Assembly: GCF_023015695.1 (NCBI RefSeq)
Contig: NZ_JALKAS010000002.1
Coordinates: forward strand, 516,501-580,500
Length of the DNA stretch: 64,000 nucleotides
Source: Jannaschia sp. S6380
GTDB lineage: Bacteria; Pseudomonadota; Alphaproteobacteria; Rhodobacterales; Rhodobacteraceae
Direction of reading: 5' to 3'
Within the stretch, counting starts at the first letter, position 1. Every line of letters begins with the position of its first letter. Both the position numbers and the translations under genes were made by a program. Positions 56,130 through 64,000 of this stretch are shown one piece after another. A model generated the notes under the pieces. It worked only from the letters and a program-made list of their open reading frames with translations. It did no database searches and was not told the DNA's origin.

Positions 56130-57227
56130 CTAAGTCAGAAGGCGCGTCCGGTATCGGGCAAGGGCGTCGGGATCGGGGGCCGTGCCCAGGCCGGGCCTGC
56201 GCGGCACGTGGACCTGCCCGTCCCGGACGGGAAACGGGGTCTGCGCGATGTCGGCCTGGGCATAGTAGGTGGACATGTAGAATTCGCAGCCGAGCGTCAG
56301 GTCTGGGACCGCGGCCATCAGATGGGCGCCGGCCATGTGGGCGATGGAGGTCTCGAACATGCAGCCGCCATAGACCTCGATCCCCACGGCGCGGGCGATG
56401 GCCGCGATCTCCAGGCAACGGCGGACACCGCCGGATTTCATCACCTTGAGCGAGAAGACGTCGGCCATCCTTGCCGCGGCGCCACGCTGGGCCGCACGGA
56501 CGTCGAAGACGCTTTCGTCGGCCATGATGGGGACGTCGACGGCGCGCGTGATTTCGGCCAGCGCCTCGCGTGCGTGCATCGGGACGGGCTGTTCGACCAG
56601 ATCGGGGCGGAACGCCTCGAGGTCCCTGATGCGGCGGATCGCGTCGTAGGCGCGCAGGCCCTGGTTGTAGTCGATGCGCAGACGGGCAGCGTCGCCATAG
56701 GTTTCGCGCAGACGCTCCAGCCGCATCAGGTCGAAGGCATGGTCGCCGAAGCCGGTCTTGAGCTTGAAGATGCGCACGCCGCTGTCCCAGATCGCGGCGA
56801 TGTCCTCGAGATCGGCGTCGAAATCGGGATTGGCCACCGAGAAGCTGAGGGGGATCGCGTCGCGGTGGCGCCCGCCGACCATCTCGGCGATGGGTAGCCC
56901 CGCGATCTGCCCCGCGAGATCCAGGAGAGCGCATTCCAAGGCGGCCTTCGCCTCGGGGTGGCCGACCAGGACCCGGTCCGCCTGCCACAGGATCGGCTCC
57001 ACCAGCACAGGGTCGCGCCCGATCACGAGCGGCCGGAAATAGCGGTCGAGCGCGGCGGCGGCGCCTTCCACGGTGCCGGTGAAGACGGGCCAGGGGGACG
57101 CCTCGCCCCAGCCGGTCAAACCGCTCCCGGTAGTCAGTTCGCAGAGTACGGCCTCGATCCCGCCGACATCGCCCGATCCATGCGAATGGGTGGCCCGGGC
57201 GGGGATGGAAACGCAATGCAGGCGCAT
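56130..57227 (-). CDS. Enolase-superfamily enzyme (muconate-lactonizing type)
   Basis: A 365-residue protein with the MLE-subgroup residues: KxK acid/base (Lys155, Lys157 in FKLKTG), metal ligands Asp186, Glu212 and Asp237 (IDYNQG, VEQP, MADES) and the second base Lys261/Lys264 (LKVMKSGG). The subgroup includes cycloisomerases, N-succinylamino-acid racemases, o-succinylbenzoate synthase and dipeptide epimerases, so the reaction is open. ATG 57227 is preferred; GTG 57251, which overlaps the racemase stop, is the alternative. Confidence 0.85.
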   Translation of the reverse strand: MRLHCVSIPARATHSHGSGDVGGIEAVLCELTTGSGLTGWGEASPWPVFTGTVEGAAAALDRYFRPLVIGRDPVLVEPILWQADRVLVGHPEAKAALECALLDLAGQIAGLPIAEMVGGRHRDAIPLSFSVANPDFDADLEDIAAIWDSGVRIFKLKTGFGDHAFDLMRLERLRETYGDAARLRIDYNQGLRAYDAIRRIRDLEAFRPDLVEQPVPMHAREALAEITRAVDVPIMADESVFDVRAAQRGAAARMADVFSLKVMKSGGVRRCLEIAAIARAVGIEVYGGCMFETSIAHMAGAHLMAAVPDLTLGCEFYMSTYYAQADIAQTPFPVRDGQVHVPRRPGLGTAPDPDALARYRTRLLT

Positions 57228-57247
57228 GCCGGTGACGCGATGGTCGG

Positions 57248-58003
57248 TCACGGGGCCTGACCGTCCGGCAGGCGCGTGTCGTCGATACGGTCGCCGAAGC
57301 GCCGGGGTGCGAGCGCGGCCTGGAACCACAGCAGATGGGTATAAATGGAGAAGACGGGCCGTCCGGTCGCCGCGCGGATATCGGCGGCGTAGGGAACCAT
57401 GTTGGTGCATTCCAGCAGGATCGCACCCACATCGGGATGGTCCGCGACAAGGCGGCGCGCGGCGGCGACATTGTCCGCGCGCGCCTGCGCGAAGTCGATC
57501 CTTGCGGCATCCGATAGGATCGCCTCGGTGAAGTGGGATCCGGCACCGGTGCCGACGACGGGCGTGCCGGCGGGGATGCCCGCGGCGGCCAGGTGCGCCG
57601 CCCCCAGCGTCTCCGCCGAGATGGTGAGGATGCCCAGCCGCCGGTCGGCCGGCAGCGTCTGTTGCACGAGGCCGGCCTGCAGCAGGGACGACGCCGCGAC
57701 GGGCACGCCCAGCGCGGCGGCCATCTCGGTCTGGAACGGCGCGAGGAACCCGCAATTCGTGGCGATGCCGTCGCAGCCCAGCGCGACCAGTTCCCGACCG
57801 GCATCGACGAAAGGCCCCAGCAGATCGGTCGCCTCGCCCCGGACCACGTTCTGGGGCGTCGCCGCGTCCACGCGGTTGTACTGCACCGGAAAGGGCCAGG
57901 TCGTCGCGTTGCCGATGTCGCCGGGGATGCGCGGGAACCGCGTGTTCAGCATCAGGATGCCGACACTTGCCCCGAAGACCGTCTTCCCGCCCGCCTGCTC
58001 CAT
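57248..58003 (-). CDS. Aspartate/glutamate racemase family protein
   Basis: A 251-residue protein with two catalytic cysteines of the racemase/AMDase fold: Cys84 in IATNCGFLAPFQ and Cys199 in LLECTNMVPY. GILMLNTRFPRIPGDIGNAT near the N-terminus fits hydantoin/Asp-Glu racemase-like proteins. Candidate roles: racemising an amino acid, hydantoin or arylmalonate-like compound. It begins 1 base after the gntR stop, so it is cotranscribed with the regulator. Confidence 0.83.
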   Translation of the reverse strand: MEQAGGKTVFGASVGILMLNTRFPRIPGDIGNATTWPFPVQYNRVDAATPQNVVRGEATDLLGPFVDAGRELVALGCDGIATNCGFLAPFQTEMAAALGVPVAASSLLQAGLVQQTLPADRRLGILTISAETLGAAHLAAAGIPAGTPVVGTGAGSHFTEAILSDAARIDFAQARADNVAAARRLVADHPDVGAILLECTNMVPYAADIRAATGRPVFSIYTHLLWFQAALAPRRFGDRIDDTRLPDGQAP

Positions 58004-58004
58004 G

Positions 58005-58697
58005 TCAGGACTGCGGCGCGTAGAGGTCGGCGAAGGCATGGCGCACGGCCTCCGCGGCATGCGGCGCGCGCTGCGCGATATGGCTCCGCATGGCCTCGGC
58101 CGCCGCCGCCGGATCGCCGGCCGCGATACAGTCCAGGATCGCGAGGTGGCCCTTCGTGGTGGTGCCGCCCTCGGCCCGGAGCATCCGCAGGTCGGCCATC
58201 CGCACGAAGCGGATCTTGTCGTAGATATTGACCAGCATCCGCGCCAGTTCGGGGTTGGCGGACAGGCCGGTCACGCGGTCATGGAACGCCTCGTCCAACT
58301 CCAGCAGGTGTCCGGGGTCCGTCGATCCGGCATAATCCGCGGCGGTCGTGCCCAGCCAGTCGCGGATCGCCGCGATGTCGTCGGCCGTCGCCCGGGCCGT
58401 CGCCGCGCGCACCGCCTCACATTCAATGGCCATGCGCGCCTGGTAGAGATGGCGGATCCGCGTGCCCGACAACTCTCGGCAATAGAAGCCACGCCCGGCC
58501 CGGATATCCACGAACCCTTCGGCGGCGAGCCGATTGAGCGCCTCGCGCAGCGGCGTACGACTTGCCCCCAATTCGCGTGAGAGGGCCGACTCGTTGATCC
58601 GTTCGCCCGGCTTGAACGCGAAGGAGGACGCCTTCGCACGCAGGGCGCCGTAGACCTTTCCGACCGTGTCTTCGGTTTCCGGCTCGACGATGCCCAT
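58005..58697 (-). CDS. GntR-family transcriptional regulator (FadR/FCD type)
   Basis: A 230-residue regulator. Winged helix at residues 10-78 (KPGERINESALSRELGASRT, PLREALNRLAAEGFVDIRAG), then an FCD effector domain with the metal-site pattern LDEAFHDRVTG and HLAILDCIAAGD...HI. It heads the four-gene minus-strand operon and is divergent from the DadA-like oxidoreductase gene. Probably represses both until a pathway compound binds; the effector is unknown. GAGGGAGAGAGGG precedes the ATG. Confidence 0.9.
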   Translation of the reverse strand: MGIVEPETEDTVGKVYGALRAKASSFAFKPGERINESALSRELGASRTPLREALNRLAAEGFVDIRAGRGFYCRELSGTRIRHLYQARMAIECEAVRAATARATADDIAAIRDWLGTTAADYAGSTDPGHLLELDEAFHDRVTGLSANPELARMLVNIYDKIRFVRMADLRMLRAEGGTTTKGHLAILDCIAAGDPAAAAEAMRSHIAQRAPHAAEAVRHAFADLYAPQS

Positions 58698-58765
58698 CGC
58701 CCTCTCTCCCTCGCTCGCGGGGTCAGACTAGCGTCAGACTTGCATTGAAGGCAATCCTGTGCCCT

Positions 58766-58781
58766 GATCCGTATACAGATC
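58766..58781. promoter_or_regulatory. Candidate operator of the GntR regulator
   Basis: GATCC-GTATAC-AGATC: a 16-base palindrome with one mismatched pair, centred on GTATAC, in the 150-base divergent region. FCD-type GntR operators commonly have such GTATAC-like cores. Also there: two copies of GTCAGACT (58722-58729 and 58733-58740), 11 bases apart. Confidence 0.5.
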
Positions 58782-58847
58782 CGACGCGATATTTCGGCAC
58801 GTCCGTCCGACGAAGTCCGATGGTCGGAACGCGGGGGGAGGGCGCCC

Positions 58848-60089
58848 ATCACCGAGCGCATCATCATAGCCGGCGCCGGCATCGTGGGCATGTCGACCGC
58901 GATCTGGCTGCGCCGTTTCGGCGAGGCGGAGGTCGTCGTGATCGACCGCTTGCCGCCCGGCGAAGGCACGTCGCATGGCAATGCCGGCGTCGTCGCCGCC
59001 TGCTCCGTCGCGCCGGTCACGGCCCCCGGCCTGATCGCCAAGGCGCCGCGGATGCTGATGAACCCGGATTTCCCGCTGTTCCTGCGATGGGGCTATCTGC
59101 CCAGGCTGTTGCCGTGGTTGCGCAAGTACCTGTCGCATGCAAACGACGCAGACACGCGCCGGATCGCCCTGGGGCTGGAGAAGATCGTGGGCGACGGCGT
59201 CGCGCAGCACAAGGCGTTGACGGCGGGGACGGACGCCGCCGATTGGTTGACGGAAAGCGACTATTCCTTTGCCTATGCGGACCGTGCGGCCTTCGAGGCG
59301 GATGCCTATACCTGGGCGCTGCGCCGGGAGGCGGGTTTCGTGCCCGAGATCGCCGAAGGCCCCGCCGTGCAGGAGCGGGAGCCGAGCCTGTCGACCGGGA
59401 TCGGTCTGCTGGCCACGATGACAGACCATGCCTTCGTCCGCGATCCCGGCGCGTATACCAAGGCGCTGGCCGATGTGTTCGAGGGGATGGGCGGCACGAT
59501 CCTGCGTGCCGAGATCACCGACGTGGAGCTGGCGGACGGCAAGGTCACGGCCGTATTGACGAACGGGGGACGCCAGCCCTGCGACCGGGCGATCCTGGCG
59601 ACAGGCGTCTGGTCCGGCCCGCTGATGGCCAAGCTGGGCCTGTCCATCCCGATCGAGACCGAACGTGGTTATCACATCATCTTCGAGGACGCCTCCGGCG
59701 GCCCTTCGCATCCGGTCATGGTGGCCAGCGGGAAATTTGTCGCCACGCCGATGGATGCCGGTCTGCGCTGTGCCGGCGTGGTGGAGTTCGGCGGGCTGAA
59801 GGCCGGGCCGTCCCGGCCGGCGCTCGACCTGCTGCGACGCAAGGCCCGGGCGGCCTTTCCCAACCTGCGATACGGCGGGGAGGTCGAGTGGCTGGGCCAC
59901 CGTCCCGCGCCCTCCGACAGCCTGCCCCTGATCGGCGAGGTGCGCGATAGCGGCATCTTCACGGCCTTCGGCCACCATCACATCGGGCTGACGGGCGGGC
60001 CCAAGACGGGCCGCATCGTCGCGGGCCTCGTGGCCGGAAAGCCCGTGAACACCGACCTGCGGGCTTTCGATCCGATGCGTTTCGCGTAG
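58848..60089 (+). CDS. FAD-dependent oxidoreductase (D-amino-acid dehydrogenase DadA-like), apparent ATC start
   Basis: A 413-residue flavoprotein. The FAD motif IIIAGAGIVGMSTAIWLRRF is needed in full and lies upstream of the first GTG (58884) and ATG (58890). Between the in-frame stop at 58746 and that GTG there is no ATG, GTG or TTG. ATC at 58848 is 6 bases after an ideal GGGGGGAGG site and gives ITERIIIAGAGIVG, which reads like the family start MTERIII. C-terminal HIGLTGGPKTGRIVAGLVAG is typical of DadA. It likely oxidises a D-amino acid or secondary amine to a keto acid. The start itself needs confirmation. Confidence 0.85.
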   Translation: MTERIIIAGAGIVGMSTAIWLRRFGEAEVVVIDRLPPGEGTSHGNAGVVAACSVAPVTAPGLIAKAPRMLMNPDFPLFLRWGYLPRLLPWLRKYLSHANDADTRRIALGLEKIVGDGVAQHKALTAGTDAADWLTESDYSFAYADRAAFEADAYTWALRREAGFVPEIAEGPAVQEREPSLSTGIGLLATMTDHAFVRDPGAYTKALADVFEGMGGTILRAEITDVELADGKVTAVLTNGGRQPCDRAILATGVWSGPLMAKLGLSIPIETERGYHIIFEDASGGPSHPVMVASGKFVATPMDAGLRCAGVVEFGGLKAGPSRPALDLLRRKARAAFPNLRYGGEVEWLGHRPAPSDSLPLIGEVRDSGIFTAFGHHHIGLTGGPKTGRIVAGLVAGKPVNTDLRAFDPMRFA

Positions 60090-60163
60090 GGTCGTAACCA
60101 AACGGGGCTGCGGCCCGACAAGGGCTCCGGAGGAACGAGCCGACCACCAAGAGGGAGAAGAAG

Positions 60164-61144
60164 ATGACCAAGTTCACCAAGACCTGCCTGCCGCTGATCG
60201 GGGCAGCCCTGTGCGCGGCGCCAGCGCTCGCCCAGGAAAAGTGGGATCTGCCGATGGCCTATGCCGGCTCCAACTTCCATTCGGTCACCGGCGCCGAGTT
60301 CGCGCAATGCATCACCACCGGAACCGGCGGCGAGATCGAGGTGACGACCCACCCCTCCGGCTCGCTCTTCGCGGGTGCCGACATCAAGCGCGCGGTGCAG
60401 ACGGGCCAGGTGCCCATCGGTGAGCGGCTTCTCTCGGGCCACCAGAACGAGGACGCGCTGTTCGGGTGGGATTCCATCCCGTTTCTGGTCTCGTCCTTCG
60501 ACGAGCACGACAAGCTCTATGAAATCGTCAAGCCGCATCTCGAGGAGCTGCTGGCCGAACAGAACCTGACGCTGCTCTATTCTGCGCCTTGGCCGCCCCA
60601 GGGGCTCTACTTCGACCGCGAGATCAACTCCGTCGCCGAGATGGAGGGGATCAAGTTCAGGTCCTACAACAATGCCACCAACCGCCTGGCGGAGCTGACC
60701 GGCATGCTGCCCGTGCAGATCGAGGCGGCCGAGATCAGCCAGGCCTTCGCCACCGGCGTGGCCGAATCGATGGTTTCGTCGGGGGCCACGGGCTACGACC
60801 GCAAGGTCTGGGAGAGCCTGAGCCACTTCTACTCGGTCGATGCCTGGCTGCCGCGCAATTACATGCTCATCAATTCCGACGTCTGGGAGGGTGTGTCCGA
60901 GGGCAACAAGAACGTCATCGAGGCTTGTGCGCAGATGGCCGAATACGCGGCGACATGGCGCGCGAAGGAGTACACAGGCTTCACCCTGGCGGGCCTTCGT
61001 GACGGCGGCATGACGGTCGAGCCGGCCAACGACGCCCTGATGGAAGAGCTCAAGGCCATCGGTGACACGATGACGGAGGAATGGCTGGAGGCCGCCGGCG
61101 AGACGGGCGCCGAGATCGTCGACAGCTACGGCGCGGCCCAGTAG
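60164..61144 (+). CDS. TRAP transporter substrate-binding protein (DctP type)
   Basis: A 326-residue periplasmic protein with signal peptide MTKFTKTCLPLIGAALCAAPALAQ. The family core is visible: YDRKVWESLSHFYSVDAWLP and GMKFRSYNN-type GIKFRSYNNATNRLAELTGM near residue 162, including the Arg that binds the ligand carboxylate in DctP proteins. Ligand unknown; a carboxylate is expected. GAGGGAGAAG precedes the ATG. A 14-base hairpin follows the gene. Confidence 0.93.
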   Translation: MTKFTKTCLPLIGAALCAAPALAQEKWDLPMAYAGSNFHSVTGAEFAQCITTGTGGEIEVTTHPSGSLFAGADIKRAVQTGQVPIGERLLSGHQNEDALFGWDSIPFLVSSFDEHDKLYEIVKPHLEELLAEQNLTLLYSAPWPPQGLYFDREINSVAEMEGIKFRSYNNATNRLAELTGMLPVQIEAAEISQAFATGVAESMVSSGATGYDRKVWESLSHFYSVDAWLPRNYMLINSDVWEGVSEGNKNVIEACAQMAEYAATWRAKEYTGFTLAGLRDGGMTVEPANDALMEELKAIGDTMTEEWLEAAGETGAEIVDSYGAAQ

Positions 61145-61150
61145 GCCCGT

Positions 61151-61186
61151 CGCCCCGGCCCGCCTTATGGACGGCGGGTCGGGGCG
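61151..61186 (+). promoter_or_regulatory. 14-base-pair hairpin after the TRAP binding-protein gene
   Basis: CGCCCCGGCCCGCC and GGCGGGTCGGGGCG pair with one G-U, around a loop of 8. No T run. Same place and type as the hairpin after the ABC binding-protein gene. Confidence 0.6.
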
Positions 61187-61214
61187 GATCCCATTCCAAC
61201 GCGGGAGAGAGGCC

Positions 61215-61751
61215 ATGACCGCTGCCCTTCGCGGCCTCCGCCGCGTGCTCGACCTTCTCTATCTGGCTGCCGGTGTGCTGGCCGCGCTCTGCCTCGTGGC
61301 GATCCTGCTGCTGATCGTGGCGCAGATGGTCGCGCGCTGGACGGGCGAAATCTTCCCGGGCGCCGCGAACTACGCGGGCTACGCCATGGCCGCGGCCAGC
61401 TTCTTCGCCTTCGCCAATGCGTTGAACCGGGGCGCGCATATCCGCGTGTCGCTGGTCCTCAACAGCGTGCCCGCCGGCATCCGGCGTTTGATGGAGATCT
61501 GGTGCTTCGCGGTCGCGACGGCGGTGGCGTGGTACTTCACCTATTATGCCTACTGGTTCACCTATTGGTCGTGGAAGTTCGGCGAGGTCAGTCAGGCCCA
61601 GGACGCGACACCTATCTGGATTCCCCAGTCGGTGATGGTTCTGGGCGGCGGCATCCTCGCCATCGCGCTGACGGACAACCTGTTGCACGTCATCTTCCGG
61701 GGGGATCACCGCATCACGCGCGACATCGTCGACCAAAGCTACGCGGAGTAG
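61215..61751 (+). CDS. TRAP transporter small permease (DctQ type)
   Basis: A 178-residue membrane protein with four spans, including the family pattern AAASFFAFANALNRGAHIRVSL in the middle. It starts at 61215 after GGGAGAGAGG. DctQ helps assemble the transporter with DctM. Confidence 0.92.
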   Translation: MTAALRGLRRVLDLLYLAAGVLAALCLVAILLLIVAQMVARWTGEIFPGAANYAGYAMAAASFFAFANALNRGAHIRVSLVLNSVPAGIRRLMEIWCFAVATAVAWYFTYYAYWFTYWSWKFGEVSQAQDATPIWIPQSVMVLGGGILAIALTDNLLHVIFRGDHRITRDIVDQSYAE

Positions 61752-61754
61752 GGC

Positions 61755-63065
61755 ATGGAAGAACTTGCCGCCATCGGATTGTTCCTCGGGGTCCTTTTCC
61801 TGTTGCTGGGCACCGGCGTTTGGGTCGGCCTCGCGCTGATGGGCGTCGCCTGGGTGGGCATGGAGCTTTTCACCACGCGTCCCGTCGGTGACACGATGGT
61901 CACGACGATCTGGGCCTCTTCTTCGAGCTGGACGCTGACGGCATTGCCGCTGTTCATCTGGATGGGCGAGATCCTGTTCCGCACGCGCCTGTCGGAGGAC
62001 ATGTTCCGCGGCCTCAGCCCCTGGCTGGCGCGGCTGCCGGGGGGGCTGGTGCATACCAACATCGTCGGCTGCACGGTTTTCGCCGCCGTGTCGGGTTCGT
62101 CTGCGGCCACGCTGACGACGGTGGGCAAGATGTCCATCCCCGAACTGCGTGCCCGCGACTATCCCGAGCGCATCGTGATCGGAACGCTGGCGGGCGCGGC
62201 GACGCTGGGCCTGATGATCCCGCCATCGCTGGCGCTGATCGTCTACGGGGTGACGGTCAATGAATCGATCACCCAGCTTTTCTTCGCCGGTGTGTTTCCC
62301 GGCCTGTGCCTCGCGCTGATGTTCATGGCTTATGTCGCGATCTTCTCCAAGGTGTCGGGGTCTTGGAATCCCAAGCAGGAAACCGGCATGTCGTTCGTCG
62401 ACAAGCTGCGGAATTCGCGCTTCCTGATCCCGGTCCTGTGCCTGATCTTCGTGGTCATCGGCTCCATGTACGCGGGCTACGCCACCGCGACCGAGGCGGC
62501 GGCCATCGGCGTCATCGGCGCGCTGGCGCTGGCGGCGGGGCAACGATCGCTCACCTGGGGCACCTTCACCGAAAGCCTGATGGGCGCCACGCGAACCTCG
62601 GCGATGATCGCATTGATCCTGGCCGGTGCGGCCTTCCTAAAGCTTGCGATGGGTTTCACCGGATTGCCGCGCGCGCTGGCCGACGGGATTGCCACCATGG
62701 ACCTGTCGCGGTTCGAGCTGCTGATGATCCTGATGGTATTCTACATCGTGCTGGGCATGTTCCTCGACGGCATCTCCTCGGTGGTGCTGACCATGGCAGT
62801 GGTCGAGCCGATGGTCCGCGAGGCGGGGATCGACCTGATCTGGTTCGGCATCTTCGTCGTCGTCGTGGTTGAGATGGCGCAGATCACGCCGCCTATCGGC
62901 TTCAACCTTTTCGTGCTGCAGGGCATGACCGAACACGAAATGGGCTACATCACCCGCGCCGCCCTGCCGATGTTCGCGATCATGGTCCTGATGTGCTTCG
63001 TCCTGATCTGGTTTCCGGACGTCGCGATGTGGCTACCCGAAACCATGCGGCAAGCGCCGGGATAG
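61755..63065 (+). CDS. TRAP transporter large permease (DctM type)
   Basis: A 436-residue permease with about 12 spans. Motifs: TALPLFIWMGEILFRTRLSE, FAAVSGSSAATLTTVGKMSI near residue 116, IPPSLALIVYGVTVNESITQ and late QITPPIGFNLFVLQGM. It moves the ligand of DctP with sodium. Begins 3 bases after DctQ. Confidence 0.95.
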   Translation: MEELAAIGLFLGVLFLLLGTGVWVGLALMGVAWVGMELFTTRPVGDTMVTTIWASSSSWTLTALPLFIWMGEILFRTRLSEDMFRGLSPWLARLPGGLVHTNIVGCTVFAAVSGSSAATLTTVGKMSIPELRARDYPERIVIGTLAGAATLGLMIPPSLALIVYGVTVNESITQLFFAGVFPGLCLALMFMAYVAIFSKVSGSWNPKQETGMSFVDKLRNSRFLIPVLCLIFVVIGSMYAGYATATEAAAIGVIGALALAAGQRSLTWGTFTESLMGATRTSAMIALILAGAAFLKLAMGFTGLPRALADGIATMDLSRFELLMILMVFYIVLGMFLDGISSVVLTMAVVEPMVREAGIDLIWFGIFVVVVVEMAQITPPIGFNLFVLQGMTEHEMGYITRAALPMFAIMVLMCFVLIWFPDVAMWLPETMRQAPG

Positions 63066-63067
63066 AC

Positions 63068-63997
63068 GTGATCCGGCTCCTCGCCTGGATCGGCCGGTAT
63101 GGGCGTCACTGCCTGATCGGGGGCCTCTGCGCCGGGCTGTTGTTGCCGGACCTGGCCGAGATGCTGCGCCCCTGGGTGGGACATCTGGTCGGTCTGTTGC
63201 TGTTCGTGACCGCGATCCGCGTCGGCGCGGGACGTGCCCTCGGTGCGTTGGACAGGCTGGCCCCCAGCATCGGCCGGGTTGTCGTCCTGCAAATTGTCGC
63301 GCCGCTTATGGCGGTCGCGATCTTCGCGCTGGCCGGCGTTTCGCAGTGGCCGCTTGCCCTGGCGATCTCGCTGATGCTGGCGGCGCCCTCGCTCACCGGC
63401 GCGCCGAACTTCGCCATCATGGTCGGGCGGGATCCGTCGCCCGGGATGCAGCTGCTGGTCCTGGGCACGGCACTGTTCCCGGTCACGGCCATGCCGGTTC
63501 TGCTGATCCTCGATCCCGCGGGGCAGGGCGCGGTCGGGGCGCTGCAACTCGCGGCGGGGTTGATGGGGGCGATCCTGCTGGCGGTGGGTCTGGGCTTCGC
63601 GGCCCGGCGCTTGCTGCCCCGGCTGGGCGCCCCCGACGCACAGGCCGCGCTGGACGGGGCCGCCGCCCTGTTGCTGGCCGTTGTCGTCGTCGGCCTGATG
63701 AGCGCGATCGGACCCCTGTTGCGAAGCGACCCGCTGCGGCTGGCCGGCTGGCTCGCCGTGGCGTTCGCCGTCAACCTGCTGCTCGTCGCCGGGGCCATGG
63801 CCGTCTGCCGCCGTGCCCGTCTCCGCGCGCCGGTCGCAACGGCGATCTACGCGGGGAACCGCAATATCGCGCTCTTCCTCATCGTGCTGCCGCCCGAGGT
63901 CGCGGCGCCCCTGATGATCTTCGTCGGTTGCTACCAAGTTCCGATGTACCTCACTCCGGTCCTGATCCAGCACCTCGACCGCCACATGGACGCGTGA
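63068..63997 (+). CDS. BASS-like (bile acid:sodium symporter family) carrier
   Basis: A 309-residue protein of about 10 hydrophobic spans, starting at GTG 2 bases after the DctM stop. The pattern GLLLPDLAEMLRPWVGHLVG, LMLAAPSLTGAPNFAIMVGR and late ATAIYAGNRNIALFLIVLPP fits the BASS family, which cotransports organic anions with sodium. A role in the same pathway as the TRAP system is likely from gene position. Confidence 0.6.
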   Translation: MIRLLAWIGRYGRHCLIGGLCAGLLLPDLAEMLRPWVGHLVGLLLFVTAIRVGAGRALGALDRLAPSIGRVVVLQIVAPLMAVAIFALAGVSQWPLALAISLMLAAPSLTGAPNFAIMVGRDPSPGMQLLVLGTALFPVTAMPVLLILDPAGQGAVGALQLAAGLMGAILLAVGLGFAARRLLPRLGAPDAQAALDGAAALLLAVVVVGLMSAIGPLLRSDPLRLAGWLAVAFAVNLLLVAGAMAVCRRARLRAPVATAIYAGNRNIALFLIVLPPEVAAPLMIFVGCYQVPMYLTPVLIQHLDRHMDA

Positions 63998-64000
63998 CGG

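Noticed and set aside
58765..58793. TGATCC in the gntR divergent region as a RpoE promoter
   Set aside because: The -10 position reads ATATT and the match is part of the GTATAC palindrome.

Overview
This window looks like the chromosome of a marine-type Rhodobacteraceae (Roseobacter/Rhodobacter group, Alphaproteobacteria). The grounds are: high GC; a complex I (nuo) operon of the Rhodobacter/Paracoccus type, with NuoC and NuoD separate and unrelated reading frames between nuo genes; a RpoE-ChrR locus beside a five-gene operon; TRAP and polyamine-type ABC transporters; and lineage-typical DUF5333, DUF5337, mitofilin and HemY genes. I saw no phage, IS element or CRISPR array.

Layout. Positions 1-2,073 hold the end of a probable leucine-degradation operon (HMG-CoA lyase tail, crotonase) and a lytic transglycosylase lipoprotein. 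Positions 2,084-21,370 hold the whole complex I operon, nuoA to nuoN, behind a good sigma70 promoter. Ten extra small genes are interleaved: a membrane-anchored helix-hairpin-helix (HHH) protein, DUF5337, MAPEG, two DUF5333 types, two lipoproteins, a CMD-like protein, and two micro-ORFs of 34 and 23 codons. birA, coaX and rnj follow by overlapping or nearly abutting starts. Positions 24,767-27,526 hold an orphan formate dehydrogenase alpha subunit on the minus strand.

Positions 27,672-33,725 form the stress locus. rpoE-chrR (plus) and a five-gene overlapping operon (minus: FAD oxidoreductase, DUF1365, MFS, DUF3833, SDR) diverge from two mirror-image promoters, both TGATCC-N18-TAGAG. The ChrR homologue keeps its cupin metal site but has lost three of four zinc ligands of its anti-sigma domain. 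Positions 33,736-49,440 hold housekeeping genes: creA, dienelactone hydrolase, rluA-type synthase, 1-Cys peroxiredoxin, rpmJ, tRNA-Val, N-formylglutamate amidohydrolase, dinB, the SPFH/NfeD pair flanked by three small single-pass proteins, pyrF, EVE, YciI, gpsA, tsaD, hemD, mitofilin, hemY and tRNA-Thr.

Positions 49,933-63,997 look like one catabolic island. It has a polyamine-type ABC transporter, a minus-strand operon (GntR regulator, Asp/Glu-type racemase, muconate-lactonizing-type enolase-superfamily enzyme, TPP enzyme), and a divergent plus-strand set (DadA-like FAD oxidoreductase that seems to start at ATC, TRAP transporter, BASS-like carrier). A GTATAC-centred palindrome between gntR and the oxidoreductase is a candidate operator. 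The substrate is unknown: the sequence points to uptake and stereochemical processing of an amino or hydroxy acid not assigned here.
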